Shown: one piece after another, positions 48,393-59,693 of the stretch | How the letters are laid out: every line of letters begins with the position of its first letter | How positions within the stretch are numbered: the stretch's first letter is position 1 | Source of the DNA: Blasia pusilla | Lineage: Eukaryota; Marchantiophyta; Marchantiopsida; Blasiales | NCBI GenBank assembly: GCA_050084515.1 | Contig: CM114272.1 | Location: 16,802,001-16,866,000, forward strand | Reading direction: 5' to 3' | Length of the DNA stretch: 64,000 bases | Notes under the pieces: model-generated | Databases searched by the model: none | Told to the model about the DNA's origin: nothing | Seen by the model: the letters and a program-made list of their open reading frames with translations, nothing else | Translations under genes and position numbers: made by a program

Positions 48393-48579
48393 AGGAGATA
48401 ATAGGTAGGTTTGATTCCGACTTTTTCTGTGATATGGATGACAGGAAGGCGACTAACGATGGGGCCACATGAGCACTCAACCTTTCTGCTCTAAGCGTCG
48501 TAGAGATGTATGTCGTAGTAGGTAGAGATAGAGGGCTATCTGGAGTTAGAGGGACCTAACCACCAGCTAGAAGGGCGAT

Positions 48580-48705
48580 TCGAGATATTTTGATACTTCT
48601 TGTCTCGTTGTTTGGATGCCATGAGTTAGCATGGGATCGTGCATGTTTGTGTGTGTGTTCGATGACATTGATGTATGTTGTGTAGCGATGTGTATGCGCA
48701 CGACA
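48580..48705 (+). repeat. Segment B after the polypurine-like tract, copy 2
   Basis: GCTAGAAGGGCGAT precedes TCGAGATATTTT (first base pair changed from TG), and the segment ends GCGCACGACA. Only AC separates it from the A-B LTR that starts at 48708. The equivalent junction in copy 1 is directly at the target duplication. Confidence 0.7.
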
Positions 48706-48707
48706 AC

Positions 48708-49348
48708 TATCACGTATTTTAAGATAGATCGGTGAGATCTAGTAGAGCGCCTTTGTGAGTCGTGGAGGATACGCTCAGTAGGTCGAGGATGACATGTTGA
48801 GGCCCCGAGAAACATGAGAGAGCAGGTTTCCCCTTCGTTTTGGCTCATTTGGAGCCATATTGAGGAACTTACTATTTTAGGTAATTACCATTTTGAGTAT
48901 ATGATCGCCTTTCTATTTTTGGTAAGTGGCCCTTGACCTCCTACATTAGGTCAAGAGCCAAGAAGATGACTTGGAAGAATATGTTACCATGGAGAGAGCT
49001 TGGGAGAGGGGAGGGGTATACCTCAAGGAGAGAGAGCTTGAGAGCTCATTCTCTCTTTGTTGAACCTATTGGCATGAGGCGACGGAACTATGGTCCCTTG
49101 CCTTGTGAGTGTAACCCAAGCCTCTCATTAGGAGAGTGGGTTTGGTTTGACATGAGAGAGAGTGCATACCTTTAAGAGCTATGGTGTGAGATGGTGTAGA
49201 GAGAGATTGGATCTTACTTTATTGGAGATATTTTAATATTTCTTGTCTCATTGTTTGGATGCCATGAGTTAGCATGGGATCGTGCTTGTTTGTGTGTGTG
49301 TTTGGTGACAACAATGTATGTTGTGTAGGAATGTGTATGCGCACGACA
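48708..49348 (+). repeat. Full A-B LTR at the 3' end of copy 2
   Basis: TATCACG (for TGTCACG) to GCGCACGACA, 641 bp, with segment A 48708-49221 joined to segment B 49223-49348 at CTTACTTTAT/TGGAGAT. It matches the solo LTR at 35966-36609 and the partial copy ending at 54388. The far end abuts the GTGC target duplication. Confidence 0.75.
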
Positions 49349-49352
49349 GTGC

Positions 49353-50826
49353 AGTCATAATACCCATTTTTAGCCCCAAGGGTGGCACTACTTTTTGAAA
49401 CCACATAGGCCCTAGCGGATAGACGATTGGGATCGTCCTCACAGATATCTTGGATGTGTTGGGGAAATGTGATCAGATTTTTAAGAGCATGGATCTCCAC
49501 TGGTACCTCCTCGAACTTAGTGAGTAGACTATCATGGGGAGGTGGTTTTCCTAATGCCCGGACTCTAACGCTTGAAGAGTTTCTGGGGGGCCTCAAGGCC
49601 CTGCAGCCAAGCCTTAGAGCTGGGGCCCTACACCTTAGATGCATAGAATGTGGTTGGGATCACCTGAGCTTTGAAGAGATGGAGTTTTTGTGGAATATGA
49701 CACACTTCCATTCTTTTGCAATTGGATTGTAGTAGGTGTAGACCCCTCAAGCCTGCATTGATCTTGTTGCGACTCCCATCGGTTCTCCACTGGTTGTTGG
49801 GTTTGAGTTGCACCCCCAGGTATATGTACTCACCCACAATCTCAATGATCTTCCTTCTCGGTCCCTGGATGAAGGTGAAAGTGTGTGACCGCTGCGCCGT
49901 TGGGAGCTGTGATCCAAAGACGATTATCTTCATTTTTAGCAAGTTGACTTCCATGCCCGATTTGTTGCAAAAGCTTGAAAGTGCATTCATGTAAAGTTGG
50001 AGCCCATGTGCTGTTCTAGACATCAAAACTATATCATCTGCATACAAGAGCAGGAGGATGAGGCAGTGTGCTAGCTCTAGTGGATCTCCATTCACTCTAT
50101 CTACAAACAGTGTAGGTGAGAGGGGGCATCCTTGTTTGACTCCGATGTTGGAAGATAAAGTTCCAGATCTGCCCCTCTTAGTGGCAATCTGTGCAAACAC
50201 CTAAGCATATAAGACCTTGATTGCTGTAAGTTGTTGTGGTGGGACACCCAACTCTTCAAGTCGTTTCCAAAGAAGCGCCCTTGGGATTGTGTCAAAGGCC
50301 TTCTTGAAGTCTACAAAACAGCATAACAATTTACTTGGCTTGTGACCAATTCTCGACTTGGAAGTTTCTTCAATCAGTACTCGGAGTGTCAGAAGGTGAT
50401 CTAGGGTGCTATGTGAGTGTCGGAAACTTGCTTGTCCTCTGGCATGCACCTTCTTTTCTTCAACCCAGTCACTGATTTTCCTTTCCAACAGTAGCCCGTA
50501 CGACTTGGCCATGAGGGAGGTCACCATGATCGTTCTGTAATTGGATGGTATCATTGGGTCTCTAGCCTTGAAGAGTGGGTAGATCCTATTCATTTGCCAT
50601 TTTGGTGGGAAGCCTTGTTGAACTGCAGTGAGGGTTGGGCCAATTGCCTCACTTGCAAATTTGAACATTTGAGCCTGGCATCCCAAGACATCCTCTGGTT
50701 TGTTATGTAGCCTTTTGAGTCTTGATGTGATATCTTCAATGGTGAAGAGGTCAAGTAGATCCCAAAGCCCATTCGGCCAGGGGTTGCTGGGAGCGGCAGT
50801 GTTGGAGTGGTAAAGTTGGGTACCAT
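49353..50826 (-). pseudogene. LINE ORF2 reverse transcriptase
   Basis: Motifs read from 50826 down: FPPKWQMNRIYPLFKARDP, SNYRTIMVTSLMAKSYG, GFR-equivalent QASFRHSHSTLDHL, VDFKKAFDTIPR, GVKQGCPLSPTLF and the catalytic YADDIVLMS (about 50040). One TAG (50201-50203) splits the palm domain. The thumb and C-terminal region continue to 49353 and then beyond copy 2. It performs target-primed reverse transcription in intact L1 elements. Confidence 0.9.
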
Positions 50827-51207
50827 ATGTGATCCAGATCTGTAGATCCTAGAGTGGAATGATGTTCTGTCTATTCCTAAGTATTCTCCATAATTTGGCC
50901 AATTGGTATTTCATCTGTTTTGTGAACTCTGTGATCTTGATGGCAATGTATTTGTGTTTCTTCCTACATACCAATAGTTTGTAAGGTTTTTGCAACAATC
51001 GAGTGGGTGGAGAGTGTGGATCCTCCCTCAGCCGGTGATTCAGCTCCATGTGGGCCTCTTTGCAATCCTTGTCAAACTAGTGTTGGGAGAAGAACATAGA
51101 AGTGGATCTAATGTGTTTGCCTCCAAACAATTGGTAAGGTAGGACTTTTCTACAACATTTATGTAGGATGTCGCTGAACTGAGTCGTGTTCACTGTGGGT
51201 GAGCACT

Positions 51208-52300
51208 CTATAAGAGCCTTGTTGGCAAGTGTGATAAGTTCATCTTTCTTTTCTGAAGAAAAGTGTATCGACATTTGGTCGACATGGTTAATTTTTTTGT
51301 AGCCTCTCGGGTGGTTTTGGAGACCATGATGTCAAAGTAGAATGGTTCATGATCGGATTCTATAACGGGTGTGACCCGCACATTGGCAACCAGATGTGGT
51401 AGTTGATGTACTTCCCCAATCAAGTAGTCAACCACTGATGTCAAGGTTTTTCAGTTGGAGTCAGAGTGTCCAATGGAAGTGTGACCTTTTGGCTGTGGCC
51501 ACATAGCCATGCCATTGGCCAGAACCAAACAATGTGTTGAGCAAAGTTGGAGAAGTTTATCTCCATTGGCTGGTTTTTCCTTGTCCACTGAGTTGCGCTA
51601 CATGTGTGGGAAGAATACTTCTCTTAGAGACCCATCAGCCGATTGAGCATCAATCCCTTCCATGTTGGTGTTGTTTGACATGTAAATTGGAGCTTGACTG
51701 TTGGTTGTTCTCCCGTTGAAATCTCCTACTAGGAGGATATTTCCCTCTGCATGTGATGCTCAATAGATGTAGAGAGAGAGACTCATATGGGAATTCTCTT
51801 TTGAGCACAATGGGAGTGAAGTAGCAAACAACAATGAGGAGATCTTTTGGTAACCCCGCTTCTTTGTTGACCTTGATCCAAAGGAAGTGTTTCTCTTCAT
51901 CAATGTCGGCTATGGAGACAAAAGGTTGTAACCATTATGCTACCAAGCATGCCAGGCCATCGTGTCCTTTGCTCTTTTTTTTTTGGGTGAGTGGATTGTG
52001 GATAGCAAAAACCTAGAAGTCCTCTATATTGGGAATGCGGTTGGAATCATGTTCATGTGTTTCAGCAAAAAAGATAAGGTCCAGTTTTGTGCCCATATCT
52101 GTAATGCCATTGCCTCTGGACCAGAATGGTCCTCCACAATTTTGAAAAACTTGATGAATGGATGGGTTGGTAATATCCTTCCCATCCACCATTCCCTATA
52201 GGGAGATCTTGTCATGGAGGTTTGTCACCTCCAAGTCCTGGTTCTGAGTTGTAGAATTGCTAATTCCCTGGTTGGAACCCAAGTTTTTGCTCATTGCCCC
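51208..52300 (-). pseudogene. LINE ORF2 apurinic-type endonuclease
   Basis: Interrupted minus-strand frames contain FWSRGNGI (about 52110), AETHEHDSN (about 52060), LLVGDFNGR (about 51735) and IESDHEPFYFDI (about 51340), the Asn/Glu/Asp/His active-site landmarks of APE-type endonucleases. The domain nicks target DNA. Several stops make it non-functional. Confidence 0.8.
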
Positions 52301-53430
52301 TCATGTTTGTAGTGTTGGTGCTCCATTATTGTGTCTTCTAGGTACTGGTGTCGTGGCCTTTCCTTCCATGAGTTCACTCCAAAGACTGTTGTTGCAGGCA
52401 GCCCGAACCTTCTCCCTTTCAATAGGAAGTGTTGCTCTCTGCTTGGTGGTCAGATCTCGGAAGATACGGATAACGAATCCTTTCAATATTGCTTTACTAC
52501 GGAGGATGGCCAACCTTGTTTCCATCGCTGGTCCCCATTGTGAGGGATCAAATTGTACCAACATTGGTGTTGGTCGGTTCCCTGTTCCTTTCCCAAGTCT
52601 GATCCCTATGAAGGTGACTGCTGGTGTGACCCCGAGAGTTGTGAAGACCTTCTCTTGCAAAATTGAATAACAGTCTTCTTCCTTGGTAAAGTGCAGTCCC
52701 ATGATAACTAAATTGAGTTCTTTTGTTTTCCTATCGTGGATTTCTAGGACCCTCTCTGCTTCCTCTTTTGCTTCCTCTTTGGCTACCTGTATTGCAACCT
52801 CAGTGATTTGTGTTGTGGTCAAGTGCTTGCCCACTACTTCAGTCCAGGTTCTAACAGGATTTGCAAGGCTGTTCCCAGTTAAACACTACTCTTGCATTAC
52901 TTTCCCAAGCTGAGTGTTATCCTCTTTGAAGCAAGCAGCTAAGTCCTTCTTCAATTGCATGTTTTCAGCCCTCAAAGTGACCAGCTCTAATTCCAGAGTT
53001 GTCTTCTGAGCCATCCATTCGAGGAGGTTCGATTCCTTGTTGGACATTCATCTGCCCTGCTCTTCTTTTGCTGCTTGCATCATTGTATTCCATGCCAACA
53101 TCTGGTTGGCCTGAAAGCTTTCCCATTCTCCTTCTAGTTTAGAGAATCGACTGGTGATGGATGCCACTTCCGGATATGGCATAACCTCTGTTGAATGTGT
53201 GACAGATGCATGGAGTCGTTGCTTGTCACACTGCCTCATTTTTTTCTAACATAGTGGCAAGAGTTTGGTGCGATCAATTTGCGTGAGCCATTTGATCTCA
53301 CGCATCGTCCACTGTCCTTGCTATTTGTTTGCTTGTGGGAAAGATCCTTGACACTAGTCGTGTCTTGAACCTCCTCCGGCGAGGTTTCTACCGCTGGTTG
53401 TTCTGTGGTAGTCATGAGTGCAGTGTTCAC
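52301..53430 (-). pseudogene. LINE ORF1 (RNA-binding protein)
   Basis: Frames 53430-53236, 53239-53048 and 52834-52301 together encode a helical N-terminal part (SRFSKLEGEWESFQANQ) followed by an RRM-like region (ELNLVIMGLHFTKEED; TFIGIRLGKG; AILRSKAILKGFVIRIFRDL). That is the arrangement of L1 ORF1. It coats the element RNA. Two breaks separate the frames. Confidence 0.7.
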
Positions 53431-54030
53431 TCAATGTAATGGTCTATGTGCTCAGCCCGTGCGAAGGGGGGAAACAATTAGATAGGGTGTGCTTTTCACC
53501 AGAGAAAACATAGCCCCATCTATGGAGAGGTACAAAAGGGAGGTCAGAGCTTGAGAATCGTCTCAATATCCTTGGCTTTTGCCCGTTCCATGGTTAGGCA
53601 GGGTTGTCCAGGGAGGTGGAGCCCGAGTTTGCTAGGAGCTCTTGGTCCCTGAGTAGAGAGAAGGGTATGAAGTAGGGAGACTCTGGAAACGGGGTTGGAA
53701 TTTGACACAAATGTTGCGAGACAGACCATCTCTAAGAAAGCTCGGAGTTATGGAGAAGGAGACAGGTCGAGCATGGAAAGCGATTTGAAATATGGGTCAG
53801 TCTATTCTTTCTTGTGGCAGACAGGGTCGCCCAAGGATGTAGATATAGATTGTGCAGAAATATCCTGACCCATGAGCCCAAATGGGATTTTACCGACTGA
53901 AATCTCACAGAACTGAGAAGAAGAGAGACAGGGAAATAGGTCAAGCTACAAAATCGTGTCAAAAACTTGTTCAATGTGTTTTTTCCTTTAGTTATAGGGT
54001 CGACCAAGGTAGTAGAAGCCGCCTGTGCAA
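53431..54030 (-). repeat. LINE 5' UTR with about three related monomers
   Basis: On the minus strand a phrase of the form (CT)AC.TCC.TGG(G/T)CGACCCT recurs near 54000, 53830 and 53605, roughly 170-220 bp apart, each followed by related but divergent sequence. Monomer-type 5' UTRs act as promoters in some L1 families (knowledge); here that is inference. Confidence 0.5.
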
Positions 54031-54033
54031 AAA

Positions 54034-54035
<2 letters not shown>

Positions 54036-54105
<70 letters not shown>
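54036..54105 (+). repeat. GA microsatellite, ~70 bp
   Basis: Pure GA run at the border between the LINE 5' end and a partial LTR. Segment A of the LTR has a natural GGAGAGAGAGCTTGAGAG at this position, so the run is probably an expansion of that short GA tract. Confidence 0.9.
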
Positions 54106-54109
<4 letters not shown>

Positions 54110-54388
54110 AGAGCTCATTCTCTCTTTATTGAACCTCTTGGCATGAGGTAGCGGAGCTATGGTCTTGCTTGCCTTCTGTGTGTAACCCAGACCTCTCATT
54201 AGGAGAGTGGGTTTGGTTTGACATTGAGAGGGACATGTGAGAACTATGATGTTGTGAGAGAGATTGCATCTTATTTTATTGGAGATATTTTGGTACTTCT
54301 TGTCTCGTTGTTTGGATGCCATGAGTTAGCATGAGATCATACGTGTTTGTGTGTGCATTTGGTGACAGTGATGTGTATGCGCACAACA
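54105..54388 (+). repeat. Partial 5' LTR of copy 3 (end of A plus B)
   Basis: GCTTGAGAGCTCATTCTC (54105 on) to TTATTTTAT is the second half of segment A; TGGAGATATTTT (54280) to GCGCACAACA (54388) is segment B. After it TCATGGAGATGCG begins the leader, which resembles TTCATGGGGGAGC in the leaders of copies 1 and 2. Confidence 0.7.
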
Positions 54389-54844
54389 TCATGGAGATGC
54401 GTGTGTCGTATTTATTGTTGTTTTTTTGTTCAGAAGCCCGTGCACGGAACCGCTGTCTATTTTTCTCGGATTTTTCTGGTGCAGATTGACGAGAGAGAAT
54501 GAAAGAGTGTAGCAAGAAGTGTGGCATCGTGTATACGTGAGCAAGGGTATCGAGAAATAGAGGGAAATGGATTGTTAGCTCTTGCAGCCGCCGAGGGGCT
54601 CTTAAGTGTTCGACGGAGGAGGGCGGATGGACTAGGCGCATAGGGCGCCGCATTGAAAATGGGGCTGGACAAGCTAGGTAGGCGCAAGAGTGCATGTAGC
54701 CAAGTCGGCATCAAGTGAAGGGGATCGTGACGAAGTTGGTGCTATCCAAGTTAAGGGGAGCTATCATTAAGGCTCCACAAGGTTGGGGTGGTGCATAGGG
54801 CACCGTTTGGCATCTAGTAGAAGGAGGAAGGAAGGAAGTAGACG

Positions 54845-55575
54845 CAGGGTTCGGGGAGTTTTTACGTGACAACCAGTACATTTTCGGTCTCTACAAAACC
54901 GAGCGGAAATTTTTGAAGATTTCGTCATTCCAGCCGGCTAATCAGATACAAATACCAAGGACACCCTCCTTGAACCCTCGGTTTTTGGCCGGTAAGTGAC
55001 AAACTGAATCGGAAATTCTCAAATTCTACCGGCCAGCTCAACACGTATCCCCGGTTCTCCCCGGACATTGAGGAGAAGGAGCGGGAGCGGAAGGTGAGAG
55101 CCGAGGCTTGAGTTGCGGGCCGCGTAGAGCCTGCAGGATGGTAAGGTAGGAGGAGCCATTATAGCTCCAAGGGTAGGAGAGGGCCTTGCATAGGGATGTG
55201 GGTTAGGGAGGTTGGCACTCGGCAGCTAGTTTGGAGTGGGGCAGGCCGGGGGGTGGGAGGAGTCATTACGACTCCAAAGATGGAGGAAGAGGCTGGAGGG
55301 CATGGGTGCACCGCATAGGGTGCCGTGCCCAAGCAGGTAGAGGCGCACAGGGGTCTGAGCCAATGATCGGGGAGATCCGGGATTACGAGTAAGGCTAGAA
55401 GGTTAAATATGAAAATTTTCGATTAATTTTCAAGCTGCATAAAAAAAACCGGTTGGATTTGAGGACGCTCTTTGTATTTCGTATCTGAAAACCCGTTCAA
55501 AACCCAAAATTTTCGTTTCCGATTTACCATTCCCAATAATGTACTGGGTCCCACGAAAAAACTCCCCGAACCCTG
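54845..55575. mobile_element. Non-autonomous TIR element, 731 bp
   Basis: Begins CAGGGTTCGGGGAGTTTTTA and ends with the reverse complement of that word. The terminal inverted repeats extend with mismatches for over 100 bp (GTACATT, then CAGATAC-type words on both arms). CAGGG ends are common in hAT-type elements. No 8-bp target duplication is clear. The middle (55060-55390) carries GCATAGGG-type words that also occur in the flanking leader, so it may hold a captured piece. Confidence 0.6.
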
Positions 55576-56656
55576 GTCCGAGCAAGGCTAGTCACATAGG
55601 GCACAGCACCAGCTGCAAGGGTTTATGAGACGGAATAGGTAATCAGGAGAGATGGCTCTAACGTGGGTCTGGGACTACGGGATTAGAGTGGCGGAGCGGC
55701 TAGAGGGAAACTTAGTGGGACGAAAGGAAGCAGGAGAGAGGAGGGCCTCGTGTAGGAGCAAATGCGCATAAAGCAACGCGCCTAGGCCTGAAAGGAGTAA
55801 GCGGGCTCCATAGGAAGCCGCACCACTGTTTAATGGCACGGACGGGGAGGGCCTTGAACATACGGCATTGGGCCTAGGTAGGGAGGAATGAAGTGGCGTG
55901 AGGAACACGGGTGGTAAGGCCGGAGGATGTGGTAGCATGGCCAACCAGGTTGGACAGTGGATATGGTTGGATAAACTATGTGGTTAGGGCCGGATGTGGT
56001 CGGAGTCAGTACGTAGTAGGAGAGATTTTGCCACTTGGTGTTTTAGAGCGGGGAGTGTGATTCACGGTGAGATTTGCTAGCCTGAAAGTTGTTGACGGAG
56101 TTTGACTTGCTAGTACTTTGCGACGTGTGCCAAGAGTTTACGATGGAGTGCGAGAGGTAGAGATCCACACGGTGATGCAGACGAGTACTTGCATTTGTTG
56201 ACAGGAGGTTTGTTGTGTATTCGAGGAGAGTGACCTGCTGCGGAGGTTGCCGCACCACATGGAGGAGTGAGTGTTGACGGTGTAGTAGGTTGGAGGGCGT
56301 GTTTAGGTTACCCATTCGAGTCCCTTTTCTTGCACTTATCTTATGTTATTGAGGGTGTTGGGTTGGGTAGTAGCTATTGCTAGATGGGTGCAGTTATGGT
56401 GACGAGGGTAGACTCCTTTCATGTGTAGCATGTTGGTGGATATATGGTAGTTGTTGAGTAGGGGTCACGTGTATGACCCGAGAGTATCAGTTGTTTAGAT
56501 GAGTTAGTCAAGAGGCTCATGGTGAGTCGAGTGTTCAGTATGCGTGAGGCCGGGTCTGTCGTCATGGGATTACCATTAGCATAGGTGAGCTAGTGAGGAG
56601 TGTGGGAGACTCTTGGTGAGTCTGAGTGCTTGAGCGGGTAAGACAGGGTTATCATC
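55576..56656 (+). other. Leader of copy 3, right part
   Basis: No gene. GC-moderate sequence between the TIR element and gag, with no open frame resembling a known protein. Confidence 0.5.
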
Positions 56657-57770
56657 ATGATGTTCTTCCAAGGTTTGGAAGAATGGGGTAGTACGAGCAG
56701 TGGTAGTGGAGTGATACAGAGTGGCGTGAGGTATCAAGGGGTTGCTAGTGAGGAACCAACCCGACTCCCGTCCGTGGTTGCATCGTCATCACTAGACAAC
56801 GGGTCTGATGAAGATATCTTAGACGGTGACACGTGGAGAGAGATGGAGGACATAGGCCACCGAGGCATGCGTCATTTCTCAAGTGCGGTAGGCACCGTAG
56901 ATCTTGACGATTTCATCCATGAGTTCGACACGTGGTGCGACTTCCAAGAGATACGGACCCCTATGCGGTTCAACCCTTTTATGGCATGGAAGGGGTTGTT
57001 CTAGCACTTGGAGGGTCTGCCAATGGATGACTACATGGAGTTCCGATTTCTATAGTGAGGGCGGAGAGGCCTACACCATCAGCTCGAGGACTAGATGGAG
57101 AGAATGGCAGTGAGAGAGGTGAGATGGAAGAGACCTCTTATGGTAGAGGACCACCGAGTTTTGGTCCTAAGGTGGAGTTCTTCCAACAATTGGGGAGGAG
57201 CTACCAGGTCGTGCGGACCGACAAGATGAAGAGTCTACAAGATTTTCAGTGGAGAGCGGATGAGAGTCTGAGGGAGGCGTTCACATGCATGCGACGGTTG
57301 ATCATTGCCATATATGGGGTGACTGAGGCGCAGTCAGTACAATATTGGTATAGGGTGCTAGACAAGGAGGTACAAAGGAGAGTCCGGGATGCGATGTTGC
57401 TTCACACGGAAAAGTCCACATTGAAGGTGGTCTTTGAGTTATGTGAGCAGGTAGAGCTCAACATGAGTGAGGAGCAGGTGGTAACCACGGGATTTTCGTG
57501 AGATTTGACGGATCAATGAGTAGGAGTAGACCCACAGGTGTCCTTGCATGCATCACTACCACTCAAGCGGGCCAATGGGCCCAGAGAGGAGGGCGGATAT
57601 CGTGAGCCGATGAGGCAACGACCCATACCGACATATATTTCCCAATAGGGACCAGGGTTGGCTTATTGGACGTGTGGTGGATCACATAGGTAGAGGAATT
57701 GTCCACAACATGGGAGAGGGCTAGGGGCGCCTCCGATTGCTCAGGAGCCACACGGGATGGCCCTACCATA
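56657..57770 (+). pseudogene. Gag, copy 3
   Basis: The frame from 56657 encodes FSSAVGTVDLDDFIHEFDTW and RFNPFMAWKGLF, collinear with copy 2 gag. The frame 57055-57501 carries FFQQLGRSYQVVRTDKM and LREAFTCMRRLI. Knuckle remnants WTCGGSH and YGHTRDRC follow near 57670 and 57800. A TAG near 57003 and a shift near 57050 break it. Confidence 0.75.
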
Positions 57771-58664
57771 TTTGCACTATGATCATTGTCATTGATATGG
57801 TCACACTAGGGATAGGTGTTATGATCTTTGCCGGGAGGTACGTCTTGGGGTAGGCAGAGGACTAGGGAGCAAGAGAGTTGGTGGAGATCAAGTAGTGGGT
57901 GATCGTGGTGGTAGAGTGCCATCACCAGTCATAGGAGATGGAGGACGTGCACTCGATACAACGCTCCTTACGCACATCAATCAGTTGGAGCAGAGGATTG
58001 CTGCCATGACAATGATGAAAGTGCAAGCAGGCGCGGAGTTGAGAGTAGCTAGTGTGGCGCCAACCTCCACATATTACCACAATGCTGGTGAGGATTCTAT
58101 GGGGATGGGATTTATCTGTAGTGCGGCTCAAGTTGAGGTTGCTGCGGTGGTGACTCGTGGTGCTGTGAGAGTAACCGAGCCATCGAGAGGTGGGGTTGAG
58201 ATTGACCCACATGAGGGGATCGATGGGCGGCAAGCCAGGGTTCCCCAGTCGTTCACATTTTCGGAGGCACTTCATACACCATCAATGGTGCCTCAATGAC
58301 CGGTTGTACCCACGGGTGGAAGTTAGAGAGATGACTCCTATGGCGGCTAGGGAGGAGCTAGTGTCGACCATGTTGTTGGAGGTGTCCATCAGGGTGAGCG
58401 AGGCTCCGTTGTTTTCCGCCATGGAGTTGGCGACATTGGGAGTTGGACCGGCAGAGGTGTTCCAACTAGCCGCCACATTATGTGAGCGTAGAGAGGTGAC
58501 TGCCTCTCGTTCAAAGGTAGTTGAGGAGGTGGGGAACTTGCCCTCGGGGCAGGTGCTCCGGACGTCTCCCATTGAGTCATGGCATGTTGTGGCCGCAAAG
58601 TTCGTAGATATGTCAGCTAGGCCAAGGATAAAGCAAGCTATGATCACACCATGTCTGGTGTTGT
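57771..58664 (+). pseudogene. Gag-protease linker, copy 3
   Basis: Frames 57895-58299 and 58190-58664 match the copy 2 linker (HINQLEQRIAAM; FQLAATLCERREVTASRS; SARPRIKQAMITP). The protease proper is absent. The solo LTR begins at 58665 exactly where it would start. Confidence 0.65.
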
Positions 58665-59693
58665 TGTCGCGACCCTGTAACCAAACAATACCAAATAGGC
58701 ACCAAGCGGAACATCATAACTCAAGTGGACTCACGCTGCGATGTTTGCGCTTTGGAGAGGCGTTTGGAAAGGTCTCTTGGAAAATTCCAAGAGACGAAAC
58801 GCGGAACAGAGTTGTGCATTTCACGCGTTAGTGGTTGGGACCAGGAAACCTAGACCAGATGTGAGCCAAGACTTGAGATGAGTTGAGTCTTGGAAGGTTG
58901 GTTGCCAAGGACATGAGAACCAATTTTGGAACACGACTAGCATTTGGGGAATTTGATTGTGTTTTGGACCATAAAATTTATCTACAAGATGAATTTGGGA
59001 TATAAAATAATGCGATGGAAAGCTTATCTTGAGACGCTTCCAATGCACCAAAGATCTTAGCAAACGCATAAGTACGGACTAAGATATTGGCCAGAAACAA
59101 ATGTGAGAGCAATCGGGTTGAGGGCCAATTGGAGAGGCCCGAGTGTCTTTCCCTAAAGGTAGGGGGACCCCGGAGATTCCCAAAAGTACTAGTAAGGGAG
59201 GAGTCTCTCCAAGATGTCTTGGAACACAAATCCCCACTTTGAGTGCCAAACGACGTCTCAGAGGCACGGGATGGAACGGGAGTTTGGCGTTGGAACTCTA
59301 AACCCAAACCTGATCCAAGGGAGTGGACTTTGTACGCCACACCTGGATTCCAACCCAAGATTCACTTCGTGCAAGTCTCGATTAGGGACTCATTTGATGT
59401 CCATTGGACAGTTGGAACCGCCAAGCGGGAAACACCGTTTGAGGTTCCTAAACCGACCAGAAAGTCTGTCCCAAGTCTTGCGAGCCTTGCACGTGTTGTA
59501 AACCGCAAAACTAGGAAGGTTGAGCTTGATGGGAGACCAAGACGAGAACTCAAAAAGTTAGACCGCTGATTGATCCAAGACTTGACTAACCAGAGTGTGT
59601 GTTTGGATGCATATCAACGTTCAGAGCGTGACCTATTGAACGCACGCTTCCGCAACAACAAGATTAACGTTCAAGGAGAGTAGGCGCACGAGA
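58665..59693 (+). mobile_element. Solo LTR of the chromodomain Ty3 family
   Basis: TGTCGCGACCC to GGCGCACGAGA, 1.03 kb, aligning with 13492-14522 and 18141-19142 (shared GACTTGAGATGAGTTGAGTC and ACCAGAAAGTCTGTCCC). No internal region is attached. Flanks GTTGT and GCTTT may be a worn 5-bp duplication. It keeps the best start consensus of the four related LTRs. Confidence 0.85.

Larger units (their letters stand above)
39773..49348 (+). mobile_element. Ty3-type retrotransposon with DNA methyltransferase and PHD finger, copy 2
   Basis: Starts TGTCACG and ends GCGCACGACA, flanked by GTGC on both sides (39769-39772 and 49349-49352) inside the LINE, whose reading frame resumes across it. Gene order, all plus strand: leader, gag (41873-43400), linker and protease (43401-44410), DNA methyltransferase (44436-45760), RT (to 46745), integrase (to 48100), PHD finger (48230-48392). 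RNase H and the RT thumb are lost by a deletion near 46745. At the 3' end there are two copies of segment B, one after the polypurine-like tract (48580-48705) and one at the end of a full A-B LTR (48708-49348). Confidence 0.85.
49353..54030 (-). mobile_element. L1-type LINE, 5' and central part
   Basis: Minus-strand non-LTR retrotransposon: 5' UTR with monomer repeats (54030-53431), ORF1 (53430-52301), ORF2 endonuclease (52300-51208) and reverse transcriptase (50826-49353). It continues at 39772-39103 beyond copy 2. Without the insert it is about 5.35 kb, a normal plant L1 length. Every ORF has stops. The 5' end meets a GA microsatellite at 54036. Confidence 0.9.

Noticed and set aside
49220-49230. 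Segment A-B units as a DNA transposon with TGTC...GACA ends
   Set aside because: Only four terminal bases are inverted, the ends match Ty3 LTR termini in the same window, and the target duplications are 4 bp as expected for this class.
54036-54105. CRISPR-like or regulatory array in the GA run
   Set aside because: It is a pure dinucleotide microsatellite without spacers.
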